Assembly: GCA_046545575.1 (NCBI GenBank)
Contig: JBKGZM010000045.1
Coordinates: 1 to 15,940 of the forward strand
Origin: JAGXOF01 sp046545575
GTDB taxonomy: Bacteria; Chloroflexota; Dehalococcoidia; SZUA-161; SpSt-899
Reading direction: 5' to 3'
DNA: 15,940 bases
Part shown: positions 7,661-13,039 of the stretch, in pieces
Position numbering within the stretch: position 1 is the first letter of the stretch
Layout: every line of letters starts with the position of its first letter
Notes under the pieces: generated by a model
The model's database searches: none
Told to the model about the DNA's origin: nothing
Seen by the model: only the letters and a program-made list of their open reading frames with translations
Made by a program: the position numbers and the translations under genes

Positions 7661-9013
7661 CTACCCCTGCCGGGTTTCTCCGCTTCGCCTCGCCTTCTTC
7701 TTTCTTTTGAGAGATTGTGAAGCATATTGTAAACGTCTCTTCTCCCGCTGAGCACTTACAAGTCTGATATGGTCCTCAAGAGCCCTTTTAAGCCCCCCAT
7801 CTACTTCAGTTTTATTGTACAGGTTCTCTTCTTCCTTAGGGTCATCCTTGAGGTTGTAAAATTGATGCTCTGCATCAACATGGTCCCAAATGAGTTTTGA
7901 ATCGTTATTTCTCACGGCTGTAGCAAAAATATTCTTCTTATCTGTCTCCATAATATGTTCCGCAATAATATATTCTCTAGTGCCTGCTTGCCCATTCCAT
8001 CGTTTGGGAATTCCCAACCCCAGGTGACTACATAAGAGAGGTCCCAGATCTAAGAGCGAGGTCAAATCATTCACTTCCCTCTTTGTGGAGTCTGGCAACT
8101 TCACGAGTAAAGGCACGCGTAGCAATTCGTCAAAAAGCTTGATGGCAAATTTCGACTCGTAGGCAGCTGCATGCGAGTAGTGCCCGTGCTCTCTGAATTC
8201 CTCACCATGATCAGAAGTAAGAATAATTATTGAGTCATCATAAATCCCTTTGTGTTTTAGAAAGTCTAACAGTGATTTGAACTCATAATCAAAATAATAA
8301 ATCTCCGATAGATATAGATTCTTGATGATTTCGTGTTCGTGGTCCGTGATCTTGTTTGGTGAACTCAACATTATAGTCATTAATTTATTGATTTTCCGTT
8401 CTGAGACATTAGGAATCCTAAACGTAACTGGAGGGGTATATGGATAATGCACGTCCATATAATGGAGCCAAAGAAAGAATTGAGTGTCTCGATTCTTCTC
8501 CATGAAATCAATCGCTTTCTCATTTATGAAATTGGCCCTCCTAAATAAGTCGCCTGTTGCTCCGAAAACCGTGTTGTTTAAGGCTCGCAAGAAGTTAAAA
8601 ATTCTACCACGTGGGAGTTTATCTCTAACCCTTCTTTTAAGAGTTGAAGACTTCGGGGTTGCGCTTACTGAATCATAAAAAATACTGAACCCGTTATCGT
8701 AGCCATAGGCACGGGACAAAAAAGGATTAGAGTGAAAAGCGGCTGTAAAGAAGCCGTTTTTCGCCAGGAATCTGGCAAGCGTTAGAGTATTATTATCTAT
8801 CTTGCCTTTAGCCTGTGTTAAGGATCTGTATTGAGATCCAAGTATTCCAGGAAATGAGACCGATGTTCTCGGTCCAGTTGCAAAAGCATTATTATAAACT
8901 ACAGACTCCTGTGCTAGCATATCAATATTAGGGGTATACTTCTTTACGCTGGGATTGTAACATCCCACATAATCCTTCCTCAGACAGTCAACGGTTATAA
9001 GAATAATATTCAT
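7661..9013 (-). CDS. Sulfatase/alkaline phosphatase superfamily protein with Thr at the nucleophile position
   Basis: The protein has the sulfatase core. It opens with MNIILITVDCLRKDYVGCY, whose Asp binds metal, continues NIDMLAQESVVYNNAFATGPRT, and has the second metal cluster TSDHGEEFREHGHYSH near residue 265. Where classical sulfatases carry C/S-x-P-S-R for formylglycine, this one reads T50-S-V-S-F. Formylglycine cannot form there, so it may be a phospho-transferase or hydrolase of the same fold that uses Thr, as in lipid A phosphoethanolamine transferases. It lacks a signal peptide and membrane helices, ends in a basic tail (SQSLKRKKKARR), and so may act in the cytoplasm. A TTG at 9025 would add four residues, but ATG 9013 fits the first strand. 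In context it is probably a modifying or hydrolytic enzyme for the glycan. Confidence 0.85.
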   Translation of the reverse strand: MNIILITVDCLRKDYVGCYNPSVKKYTPNIDMLAQESVVYNNAFATGPRTSVSFPGILGSQYRSLTQAKGKIDNNTLTLARFLAKNGFFTAAFHSNPFLSRAYGYDNGFSIFYDSVSATPKSSTLKRRVRDKLPRGRIFNFLRALNNTVFGATGDLFRRANFINEKAIDFMEKNRDTQFFLWLHYMDVHYPYTPPVTFRIPNVSERKINKLMTIMLSSPNKITDHEHEIIKNLYLSEIYYFDYEFKSLLDFLKHKGIYDDSIIILTSDHGEEFREHGHYSHAAAYESKFAIKLFDELLRVPLLVKLPDSTKREVNDLTSLLDLGPLLCSHLGLGIPKRWNGQAGTREYIIAEHIMETDKKNIFATAVRNNDSKLIWDHVDAEHQFYNLKDDPKEEENLYNKTEVDGGLKRALEDHIRLVSAQREKRRLQYASQSLKRKKKARRSGETRQG

Positions 9014-9091
9014 AACACCACTCAAGTATGCTTAGACCAGAGGTCCCCAAAACGTGGTAACACTCAAACACTTTGTTGTATGCTGCAGCTC

Positions 9092-9432
9092 TTAGGTGCG
9101 CTCTCCTATGCGGACTCCATGTCCCCTAATCCTAACTCCCGCGGCTTGCAAATTCCGCGGCAGCTTCTCTGGTAGGGAAGGAATAATAGCTGCCTTCACC
9201 TTCCAGCAGAAATCGAGACCCATTACCATCTCAATTCTGCCTAAAGCCTCCAAAAGCGCCTCTGATCCTACATTCGCAACTTTGGTCTGTAGTGAATGTA
9301 GCGTATCCTGGACGGCTATGTCAATGGTAGAAGGGTCCCATAGTCACCCTCAACGTCTAACGTCAAGCAAACAATCTTCTTATTCTCCAGTGCATGGTGG
9401 GTAAGGACTGTATACTGACTATTCAAACTCAT
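9092..9432 (-). pseudogene. Broken gene with a polysaccharide-deacetylase-like start
   Basis: An ATG at 9432, 13 bp after the GT2 stop, opens a frame reading MSLNSQYTVLTHHALENK followed by IVCLTLDVEGDYG. This is the typical beginning of NodB-type polysaccharide deacetylases, whose first catalytic Asp lies in this strand. The frame stops at 9316 after 38 residues. A second frame, open from 9343 to the TAA at 9092, continues with DPSTIDIAVQDTLHSL and ends RIRGHGVRIGERT. Adding one G to the GGG run at 9337-9339 would join both frames into 113 residues. I do not recognise the second part, and 113 residues is far shorter than a working deacetylase (normally over 200). This is either a decayed deacetylase or a start fused to unrelated sequence. 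Placement between GT2 and the sulfatase suits a glycan gene. Confidence 0.5.
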
Positions 9433-9444
9433 ATGATCAAATCC

Positions 9445-10350
9445 CTAAAAACGCAATATGTTCTTAGCACGAATCTTCATGACCGACAGAGCAACACCGA
9501 GTCCGTGCCTGATGGCTTTCCAGTGGAGTCCTTTTGGCGTGTAGGCGCAGGTGATGGGAGTCTCTTTGATGGTGACTCCTTGCCTTCTGGCCATCTCCAG
9601 GCTCTCGATGCTGACGCTCATACCATCCTCGGAAAGGGAAAGGTTTTCCAGTATGTTTCTATTGTAGGCCCTGAACCCGCTCTGGGCGTCGGACACCTTT
9701 ACTTTCGAGCCGAGGTTCCACAACCAGGTAATGACACGGATGCCGAAGCCGCGATATTTTGGGATAGTTGATGGTCGATAGTCGGGAGTCGGGAGTCGGG
9801 AGTCTGTCGACTCAATTGGGATGGTTGAGACGGTTGGGTCAGTTGAATCTGATGGCTGACTAATGACCGCTGACCGCTGATGGCTCATAGCTGATGGCTG
9901 ATGGCTATTGACTGTTGACTCTCGACTCTCGACTCTCGACTGAGCAAGAAACCGTGAGCCGATGACGAGGTCTGCTTCTCCGTTGAGGATGGGTTCCAGG
10001 AGCTGGGGTATCTCGTCCGGATTGTGCTGGCCATCCCCGTCAAGGGTGATAAGAATATCTGCACCGTTGTCCCTGGCTGCCCTGATGCAGGACCTGATGG
10101 CATGGCCATATCCCCTGTTCGTGATGTGGTTGGCCACCACCGCCCCTGCCGCCTCCGCTGCCTCGGCCGTCCCGTCATGCGAGCCATCGTCTATCACGAT
10201 CACCTCGTCGACGTGTTTCTTGGCCCCGGCAACAATGCCAGCGATGGATTCCCGGGTGTTGAAGCATGGGATGGCGGCAATGACCTTCGGTCGAGTTCCT
10301 TGAGTTCTTTGAGTTTGTTGAGTTGATTGAGTTGATTGAGTTGGGGTCAT
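9445..10350 (-). CDS. GT2 glycosyltransferase (DPM1-like) carrying an in-frame heptad-repeat insertion
   Basis: This cytoplasmic GT-A enzyme belongs to the dolichyl/polyprenyl-phosphate sugar transferase branch of family 2, which transfers a sugar to a lipid phosphate carrier. Visible motifs are IPCFNTRESI (27-36), VIDDGSHDGT (52-61), LDGDGQHNPDEIPQLL (103-118; the DXD site), LVIGSRFLAQ (128-137) and SDAQSGFRAYNR (220-231). Residues 138-195 are Ser/Thr/Pro-rich (VNSHQPSAMSHQ, STDSRLPTPDYRPST) and come from a heptad-repeat array at 9765-9940. In the related gene at 15282 and in usual family members this linker is only a few residues, and the domain resumes at PKYRGFGIRVI. Residues 4-20 (TQSTQSTQQTQR...) come from a 9-bp array. 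The ATG at 10350 has no clear ribosome site. The catalytic motifs are intact, so the gene may be functional despite the insert. Confidence 0.88.
   Translation of the reverse strand: MTPTQSTQSTQQTQRTQGTRPKVIAAIPCFNTRESIAGIVAGAKKHVDEVIVIDDGSHDGTAEAAEAAGAVVANHITNRGYGHAIRSCIRAARDNGADILITLDGDGQHNPDEIPQLLEPILNGEADLVIGSRFLAQSRVESRESTVNSHQPSAMSHQRSAVISQPSDSTDPTVSTIPIESTDSRLPTPDYRPSTIPKYRGFGIRVITWLWNLGSKVKVSDAQSGFRAYNRNILENLSLSEDGMSVSIESLEMARRQGVTIKETPITCAYTPKGLHWKAIRHGLGVALSVMKIRAKNILRF
9765..9940. repeat. Degenerate heptad array inside the GT2 coding sequence
   Basis: On the + strand the stretch divides into 7-bp units. Twelve loose units (TAGTTGA, TGGTCGA, TAGTCGG, GAGTCGG twice, GAGTCTG and others) cover 9765-9848. 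One base follows, then thirteen clear units (TGATGGC, TGACTAA, TGACCGC twice, TGATGGC, TCATAGC, TGATGGC twice, TATTGAC, TGTTGAC, TCTCGAC three times) cover 9850-9940. The array coincides with the extra residues 138-195 of the GT2 protein, and its net length keeps the frame. Confidence 0.85.
10291..10344. repeat. Six 9-bp repeats encoding the GT2 N-terminus
   Basis: On the + strand the units are TCGAGTTCC, TTGAGTTCT, TTGAGTTTG, TTGAGTTGA twice and TTGAGTTGG. Read on the minus strand they encode (T-Q-x) repeats at residues 3-20. The gene's ATG follows within the motif TCATTGTTCTATG at 10347-10359, which also ends the tract at 12934-12982. Confidence 0.85.
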
Positions 10351-10504
10351 TGTTCTATGCTCGTTAAATTTGTCCTTTTACCCATTCTATCACCTGCCAC
10401 TTCCTCCTGCACTGCTCAGGTTCAAGGCTCGGCTCTATGCCACCTGGATAGTTACGAAACCTTCTTTCCATAGAATACATACACAGTTGCGGTTACTATT
10501 GCGC

Positions 10505-10759
10505 TTAATAAACCTCAACTTTAACTCGATAACCCAGTCGAGAAAGATAGTCATGGCACTCATCCCAGGATAACCCAAACTCCTTAACATCAGCGAGCCC
10601 TATGCGGTTTAGGATTTCCCTTATCAATTCGAAATCCTCTTCGTTATATTCCGCCTCGCAGATCATGTTCTCAGCCCAGTCAACCATTTGCTCCAGGGTG
10701 ATGGAACGGTTAAGGTAATCCAATATCTTATTCCCCACATCTTCTTTGCTAACCTTCAT
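10505..10759 (-). CDS. Small conserved-looking protein of unknown function (second of an overlapping pair)
   Basis: The 84-residue acidic helical protein is not assigned to a named family. It begins MKVSKEDVGNKILDYLNRSI and contains LEQMVDWAENMICE, EEDFELIREILNRIGLADV and a C-terminal WDECHDYLSRLGYRVKVEVY. No membrane segment or signal is present. The ATG at 10759 has a good GGGAGG 5 nt upstream and overlaps the 3' end of the preceding 90-residue gene by 11 bp, so the two are surely cotranslated. The two-gene overlap, the small size and the neighbours are typical of toxin-antitoxin-like modules, and this acidic member would be the antitoxin-type partner. That role is inference only. Confidence 0.7.
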   Translation of the reverse strand: MKVSKEDVGNKILDYLNRSITLEQMVDWAENMICEAEYNEEDFELIREILNRIGLADVKEFGLSWDECHDYLSRLGYRVKVEVY

Positions 10760-11021
10760 CTCTACCTCCCTTTAGTCGCCGATGACCTGAATCCTCGGGA
10801 AACTTCTCATGGATTTCGATTAGATTGGACTCGGCATCATAAATCTCCTGATAGAATCTGGTTGTTTCTTCTTTTCCGTTAACTTCCTTTACATAGCGGG
10901 CTTTGAACCCGAATCTGCCGGGAACCTCATCCCAATATCTTCTGCCACTATTTGGCAACTCCGCCCAGTATGAGAACTTTTTCTCATTGTTAGCCCTCTT
11001 TCTGTTAACTTGTTCATTCAT
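10749..11021 (-). CDS. Small protein of unknown function (first of an overlapping pair)
   Basis: The 90-residue protein has a basic start (MNEQVNRKRANNEKKF) and a core rich in aromatic and charged residues: GRRYWDEVPGRFGFKARYVK (about 26-45), then EETTRFYQEIYDAE, LIEIHEKFPEDSGHRR and a tail. The core looks like a compact beta fold with conserved RYW, ARYVKEV, FYQEIYD and IHEKFP blocks of a kind I have seen among uncharacterised small bacterial proteins. I cannot name a Pfam family. The start at ATG 11021 has no strong ribosome site. It overlaps the following 84-residue gene by 11 bp. It may be one half of a toxin-antitoxin-like pair; nothing in the sequence reveals a catalytic site. Confidence 0.65.
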   Translation of the reverse strand: MNEQVNRKRANNEKKFSYWAELPNSGRRYWDEVPGRFGFKARYVKEVNGKEETTRFYQEIYDAESNLIEIHEKFPEDSGHRRLKGGRDEG

Positions 11022-11064
11022 TGGACTGTTGTGCCTTAATACATCTCCAACCCCACCCCTTTGT

Positions 11065-11104
11065 AACCCCCTTGTTCCCCCTTTAGGAAAGGGGGATACT
11101 GGTG
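11065..11104. repeat. G/C-run hairpin repeat, degenerate copy
   Basis: The core CCCCCTTTAGGAAAGGGGG forms a hairpin, flanked by further runs (ACCCCCTTG before, ACTGGTGGG after). It belongs to the same short interspersed family as 11140-11174 and 13546-13587. It lies between the small gene starting at 11021 and the DUF2283 gene ending at 11182 and might also act as a transcript end, though no T-tract follows. Confidence 0.65.
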
Positions 11105-11139
11105 GGCAATCCAGGGCACTAACGAAATCGGAGCCCTGC

Positions 11140-11174
11140 TTCCCCCTTTGGAAAAGGGGGATTTAGGGGGATTA
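11140..11174. repeat. G/C-run hairpin repeat
   Basis: TTCCCCCTTTGGAAAAGGGG and the following GGATTTAGGGGGATT form the second member of the family. The stem is CCCCCTTT/AAAGGGGG-like with a short loop. It lies 8 bp beyond the stop of the DUF2283 gene at 11182, a position consistent with a 3'-end hairpin. Confidence 0.65.
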
Positions 11175-11181
11175 TGGATTC

Positions 11182-11397
11182 TCATTCAGCCCTGCCTGTG
11201 ACCTTGTGTAATGGTGAAATGACACCCTTTAGTACCTTTGAGGCCTTCATAATCTCTATGCCGATAATTTGGCGGTTTTCGTCAAACTCCAGTCCTATCC
11301 CGGGCTGAACCTCTACAAACTCGTTCTCCTTCCCTTCCCTAGTCATGTAAAGGATATCGTTCTCTTCATCATAGAATGATTTTAGCTCCTGTTTCAT
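11182..11397 (-). CDS. DUF2283-family small protein
   Basis: The protein of 71 residues follows the DUF2283 pattern: FYDEENDILYMTREGKENEF, then PGIGLEFDENRQIIGIEIMK and the end ASKVLKGV. Members of this family are usually encoded beside DUF4258-type toxins and are treated as putative antitoxins. No DUF4258 gene adjoins this copy, so it is an orphan or depends on the copy elsewhere. A GTG at 11409 would extend it by four residues but overlaps its own GGAAGG, whereas ATG 11397 has that site about 11 nt upstream, so I chose 11397. It lies 30 bp after another, shortened DUF2283 gene. Family assignment is by motif, role is inference. Confidence 0.75.
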   Translation of the reverse strand: MKQELKSFYDEENDILYMTREGKENEFVEVQPGIGLEFDENRQIIGIEIMKASKVLKGVISPLHKVTGRAE

Positions 11398-11427
11398 ATT
11401 CTCATCCACCTTCCTGAGTTAATCCTA

Positions 11428-11565
11428 TTATTCTTCTGCCCCTCCTTCATTCTCCCCTACGTCCAGCACAACATCCTCGGAGACTCGCTTGTTCACAACT
11501 TCCTGTTGCCTGTCGTCCAATCGGCTATATAGTAGGTCCGTTCTGTCATCATAGAGAATGTTCAT
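11428..11565 (-). pseudogene. C-terminally truncated DUF2283 gene
   Basis: From ATG 11565 the frame reads MNILYDDRTDLLYSRLDDRQ and continues with VNKRVSEDVVLDVGENE, a good first two thirds of a DUF2283 domain. It then ends GGAEE after 45 residues, lacking the family's usual VGIEI(L/M)-AS third strand and tail. The GGGGAAG 4 nt before ATG 11565 supports that start. The open frame extends upstream to 11628, but those residues (MAGNLSPAKSGE) are coded by the 130-bp repeat and are not part of the family. The gene begins just after the repeat, so its leader contains the repeat's first hairpin. It is probably non-functional. Confidence 0.65.
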
Positions 11566-11583
11566 CTTCTTCCCCATCAACCG

Positions 11584-11713
11584 CCTACGCCTCTCCCCAG
11601 ACTTCGCTGGGGAGAGGTTGCCCGCCATAGGCGGGCAATTGAATTCAGAATTCTACATTCCGTATCGACAACATTTTGTTCCGCCTCTGGCGGAATTAGG
11701 CGCTTAGCACCTA
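11584..11713. repeat. 130-bp multi-hairpin repeat, copy A
   Basis: This matches 12283-12412 over its length with few differences. It contains CTCTCCCCAG-ACTTCG-CTGGGGAGAG (11591-11616, a perfect 10-bp stem), GCCCGCC-ATA-GGCGGGC (11620-11636), GAATTCAGAATTC, TTCCGCC-TCT-GGCGGAA (11679-11695) and an imperfect TAGGCGCTTAGCACCTA end (11697-11713). Its inner end adjoins the start of a truncated DUF2283 gene. Confidence 0.88.
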
Positions 11714-11745
11714 TATAAAACACTCCTCTCTGGAATGCGCCTGAG

Positions 11746-11799
11746 TTAGGCAATGCTCAAGCCAACAACCCCGCCGCCAATGATGATTACTTCAGGCAT
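11746..11799 (-). pseudogene. 17-codon remnant of an FAD-dependent oxidoreductase start
   Basis: ATG 11799 opens MPEVIIIGGGVVGLSIA and then a TAA at 11746. This is the beta-alpha-beta dinucleotide-binding start, GxGxxG-like GGGVVGLS, of DadA/glycine-oxidase-type flavoproteins, which are normally over 350 residues. Nothing of the rest is recognisable before the 130-bp repeat 33 bp downstream, so only the 5' tip remains. The piece follows DUF433 by 66 bp. The peptide match is strong but very short, so the call rests on 17 residues. Confidence 0.5.
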
Positions 11800-11865
11800 T
11801 TGGGCCTCGTAAAAGAGTGCAGGGTCAGACAGGAAGCTCCCTGACACGGATTCTATGTTCTTCTA

Positions 11866-12102
11866 TCACGGTGCCACCGACAAGTTCTTTTCTGATACAG
11901 CCCAAGCTGCGTAGTCAAGCACCTGTTTTATGTCTTCCTCTTCAAGCTCGGGATAATCTTCAAGTATTTCTCTTGTGCTCTTCCCAGCAGCAATGAGCCT
12001 GATTACGAGGGATACAGGTATTCGCAGTCCTCTCACACAAGGCTGCCCGCCCATGACCCCAGGCTGTATGGTGATTCTGTCCAATTTCAACTGGTCTTGC
12101 AT
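11866..12102 (-). CDS. DUF433-family protein (putative antitoxin)
   Basis: The 78-residue protein has the DUF433 pattern: DRITIQPGVMGGQPCVRGLR (7-26), IPVSLVIRLIAAGKSTREIL (a helix-turn-helix-like stretch) and YPELEEEDIKQVLDYAAWAV. Family members are commonly the first gene of pairs with DUF5615 PIN-like nucleases and are considered antitoxins that bind DNA. No DUF5615 gene follows here; after the stop comes an unrelated flavoprotein remnant. The ORF is open upstream to a GTG at 12186, but ATG 12102 has AAGGAGGG 4 nt upstream and gives the normal family start MQDQLKLDR, so I chose that. It is probably an orphan whose toxin gene has been lost. Confidence 0.85.
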   Translation of the reverse strand: MQDQLKLDRITIQPGVMGGQPCVRGLRIPVSLVIRLIAAGKSTREILEDYPELEEEDIKQVLDYAAWAVSEKNLSVAP

Positions 12103-12137
12103 ATAACCCTCCTTCCCGCGTAAGTAGCGTGCTGCGC

Positions 12138-12251
12138 CTAATAATTGCACACTATCGACTGCCGATTGAGCCGAATAACTTCGCACTCCATTGGTTCCTC
12201 AATAAACCGAATGTAAAGGGCGTCTACCTTTGGATCATATGCTATCTTCAT
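12138..12251 (-). pseudogene. Truncated DUF2283 gene
   Basis: ATG 12251, with a strong GGGAGG 5 nt upstream, starts MKIAYDPKVDALYIRFIEEP and continues with CEVIRLN, the first half of a DUF2283 domain. The frame then turns into RQSIVCNY and stops after 37 residues, so the second half is gone. The last codons coincide with a short stretch (ACTATCGACTGCCGATTGAG on the + strand) resembling the heptad arrays elsewhere in the window, which could mark the site of replacement. It lies between the 130-bp repeat copy B and DUF433. Confidence 0.6.
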
Positions 12252-12282
12252 ATTCCCCTCCCATTAACTAAAAAATAATATA

Positions 12283-12412
12283 CCTACGCCTCTCCCCAGA
12301 CTTCGCTGGAGAGAGGTGGCCCGCCATAGGCGGGCAGTCAAATTTGAGATTCTACATTCCGTATCGACGACATTTTGTTCCGCCTCTGGCGGAATTAGGC
12401 GCTAAGCGCCTA
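12283..12412. repeat. 130-bp multi-hairpin repeat, copy B
   Basis: This is the second copy of the element at 11584-11713, in the same orientation. The first hairpin has one mismatch (CTGGAGAGAG), the second is intact (GCCCGCCATAGGCGGGC), the third TTCCGCCTCTGGCGGAA is intact, and the end is a perfect TAGGCGCT-A-AGCGCCTA palindrome that is degraded in copy A. It lies between DUF5647 and a truncated DUF2283 gene. Confidence 0.88.
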
Positions 12413-12469
12413 GCCTTTTGCCAGGCTTGAATGTCTTCAAATTTCTCTATCTTCATCTTGAAACACCAA

Positions 12470-12745
12470 CTATGAGATGGGGGAGTCCACCTTTGCTTCC
12501 TCTATGCTGGACAGGGTTTTTGATCTGAGTCTGGTAATTCTTATATAGGTAACCTCCGCTCCACTTTCTTCAAGCTCCCGTCCAAGCTTTAAATTATGGT
12601 TCTTAAGGTCGGGGTCAAACTCAGGAAGGAGTACAATTTCAGCTTCAACAGGAATCTGCTCTTCAAATTCTGGGTGCTCAAATAGGTATCGGCTAAACTC
12701 AGTGCTTAGCTCAGTATTCCTTTGTATCATCTCCTTTTCCTCCAT
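12470..12745 (-). CDS. DUF5647-family small protein
   Basis: The 91-residue protein matches my memory of DUF5647: EMIQRNTELSTEFSRYLFEH (5-24), a segment IPVEAEIVLLPEFDPDLKNH, then LKLGRELEESG and VTYIRITRL near the end. No biochemical function is known to me; the family occurs near small uncharacterised genes of toxin-antitoxin type. ATG 12745 gives the family-like start MEEKEMIQRN but has only a poor ribosome site; the inner ATG at 12730 has GGAGG 8-9 nt upstream and may be used instead. The gene overlaps the end of a small gene that starts at 12866 and is read in another frame, so the two are probably coupled. Confidence 0.75.
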   Translation of the reverse strand: MEEKEMIQRNTELSTEFSRYLFEHPEFEEQIPVEAEIVLLPEFDPDLKNHNLKLGRELEESGAEVTYIRITRLRSKTLSSIEEAKVDSPIS

Positions 12746-12866
12746 GTACTACCAGGGTCTCATATTGGATGCGAAAATATACGACCTTACCTCTTACCCT
12801 ACCATGCTTATGTCTATATCGGTCAAATAGACCAAGCCTTACTACATACTCAACCTCGCGTTCCAC
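12711..12866 (-). CDS. Short unlisted gene overlapping DUF5647, probably C-terminally truncated
   Basis: A 51-residue frame starts at GTG 12866, directly after an in-frame TAG, and reads VEREVEYVVRLGLFDRYRHK, then GRVRGKVVYFRIQYETLVVH and ends KGDDTKEY. The YVVRLGLFDRYRH and VVYFRIQYETL blocks look like genuine protein. They resemble small proteins encoded just before DUF5647 that normally continue with an RYD-AHG-rich half, which is missing here. A weak AAGG lies 8 nt before the GTG. The last 12 codons overlap the start of DUF5647 in another frame, so the tail probably reflects a lost C-terminus or a frameshift near 12745. No function is assigned. Confidence 0.5.
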   Translation of the reverse strand: MEREVEYVVRLGLFDRYRHKHGRVRGKVVYFRIQYETLVVHGGKGDDTKEY

Positions 12867-12933
12867 GGTCTAAGCCTTGTTCTATAGTCTAGTGTAATGG
12901 TTCCACTACTATTATACTACCCTCACGTAGTTC

Positions 12934-12982
12934 GGTTTTGTTGGTTTGGTTGGTTTTGTTAGGTTGTGTTCATTGTTCTATG
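12934..12982. repeat. GGTTTTGTT-type low-complexity tract ending in TCATTGTTCTATG
   Basis: GGTTTTGTTGGTTTGGTTGG with further similar units runs to 12969. It is followed by TCATTGTTCTATG at 12970-12982, identical to 10347-10359, where it follows a different 9-bp array. No gene lies here. Confidence 0.7.
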
Positions 12983-13000
12983 TTACAGGCTCCGCCTTCC

Positions 13001-13035
13001 AAGTTCTACGTTCAAGGTTCCAGGTTCTGAGTTTA
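13001..13035. repeat. Five degenerate heptads of the GAAC type
   Basis: On the + strand the units are AAGTTCT, ACGTTCA, AGGTTCC, AGGTTCT and GAGTTTA. Three similar units occur at 14531-14551. The array ends 4 bp before the stop end of the DUF4926 gene. Confidence 0.75.
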
Positions 13036-13039
13036 ACGA

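Noticed and set aside
9096..9404. Plus-strand frame of 102 codons in the gap before the sulfatase
   Set aside because: It is the shadow of the broken minus-strand gene, whose LTLDVEGDYG motif is meaningful, whereas the plus-strand peptide has no recognisable pattern.
9765..9940. Possible CRISPR array
   Set aside because: Units are 7 bp, degenerate and without spacers, and lie in an open reading frame.
11065..11174. Rho-independent terminators
   Set aside because: The hairpins are strong but no T-tract follows on either strand, and near copies elsewhere mark them as a dispersed repeat family. A terminating role is possible but not shown.
11566..11628. N-terminal extension of the short DUF2283 gene (MAGNLSPAKSGE...)
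   Set aside because: These residues come from the 130-bp repeat. A better ribosome site and the family start are at 11565.
12103..12186. N-terminal extension of DUF433 from a GTG
   Set aside because: ATG 12102 has AAGGAGGG 4 nt upstream and gives the normal family start.
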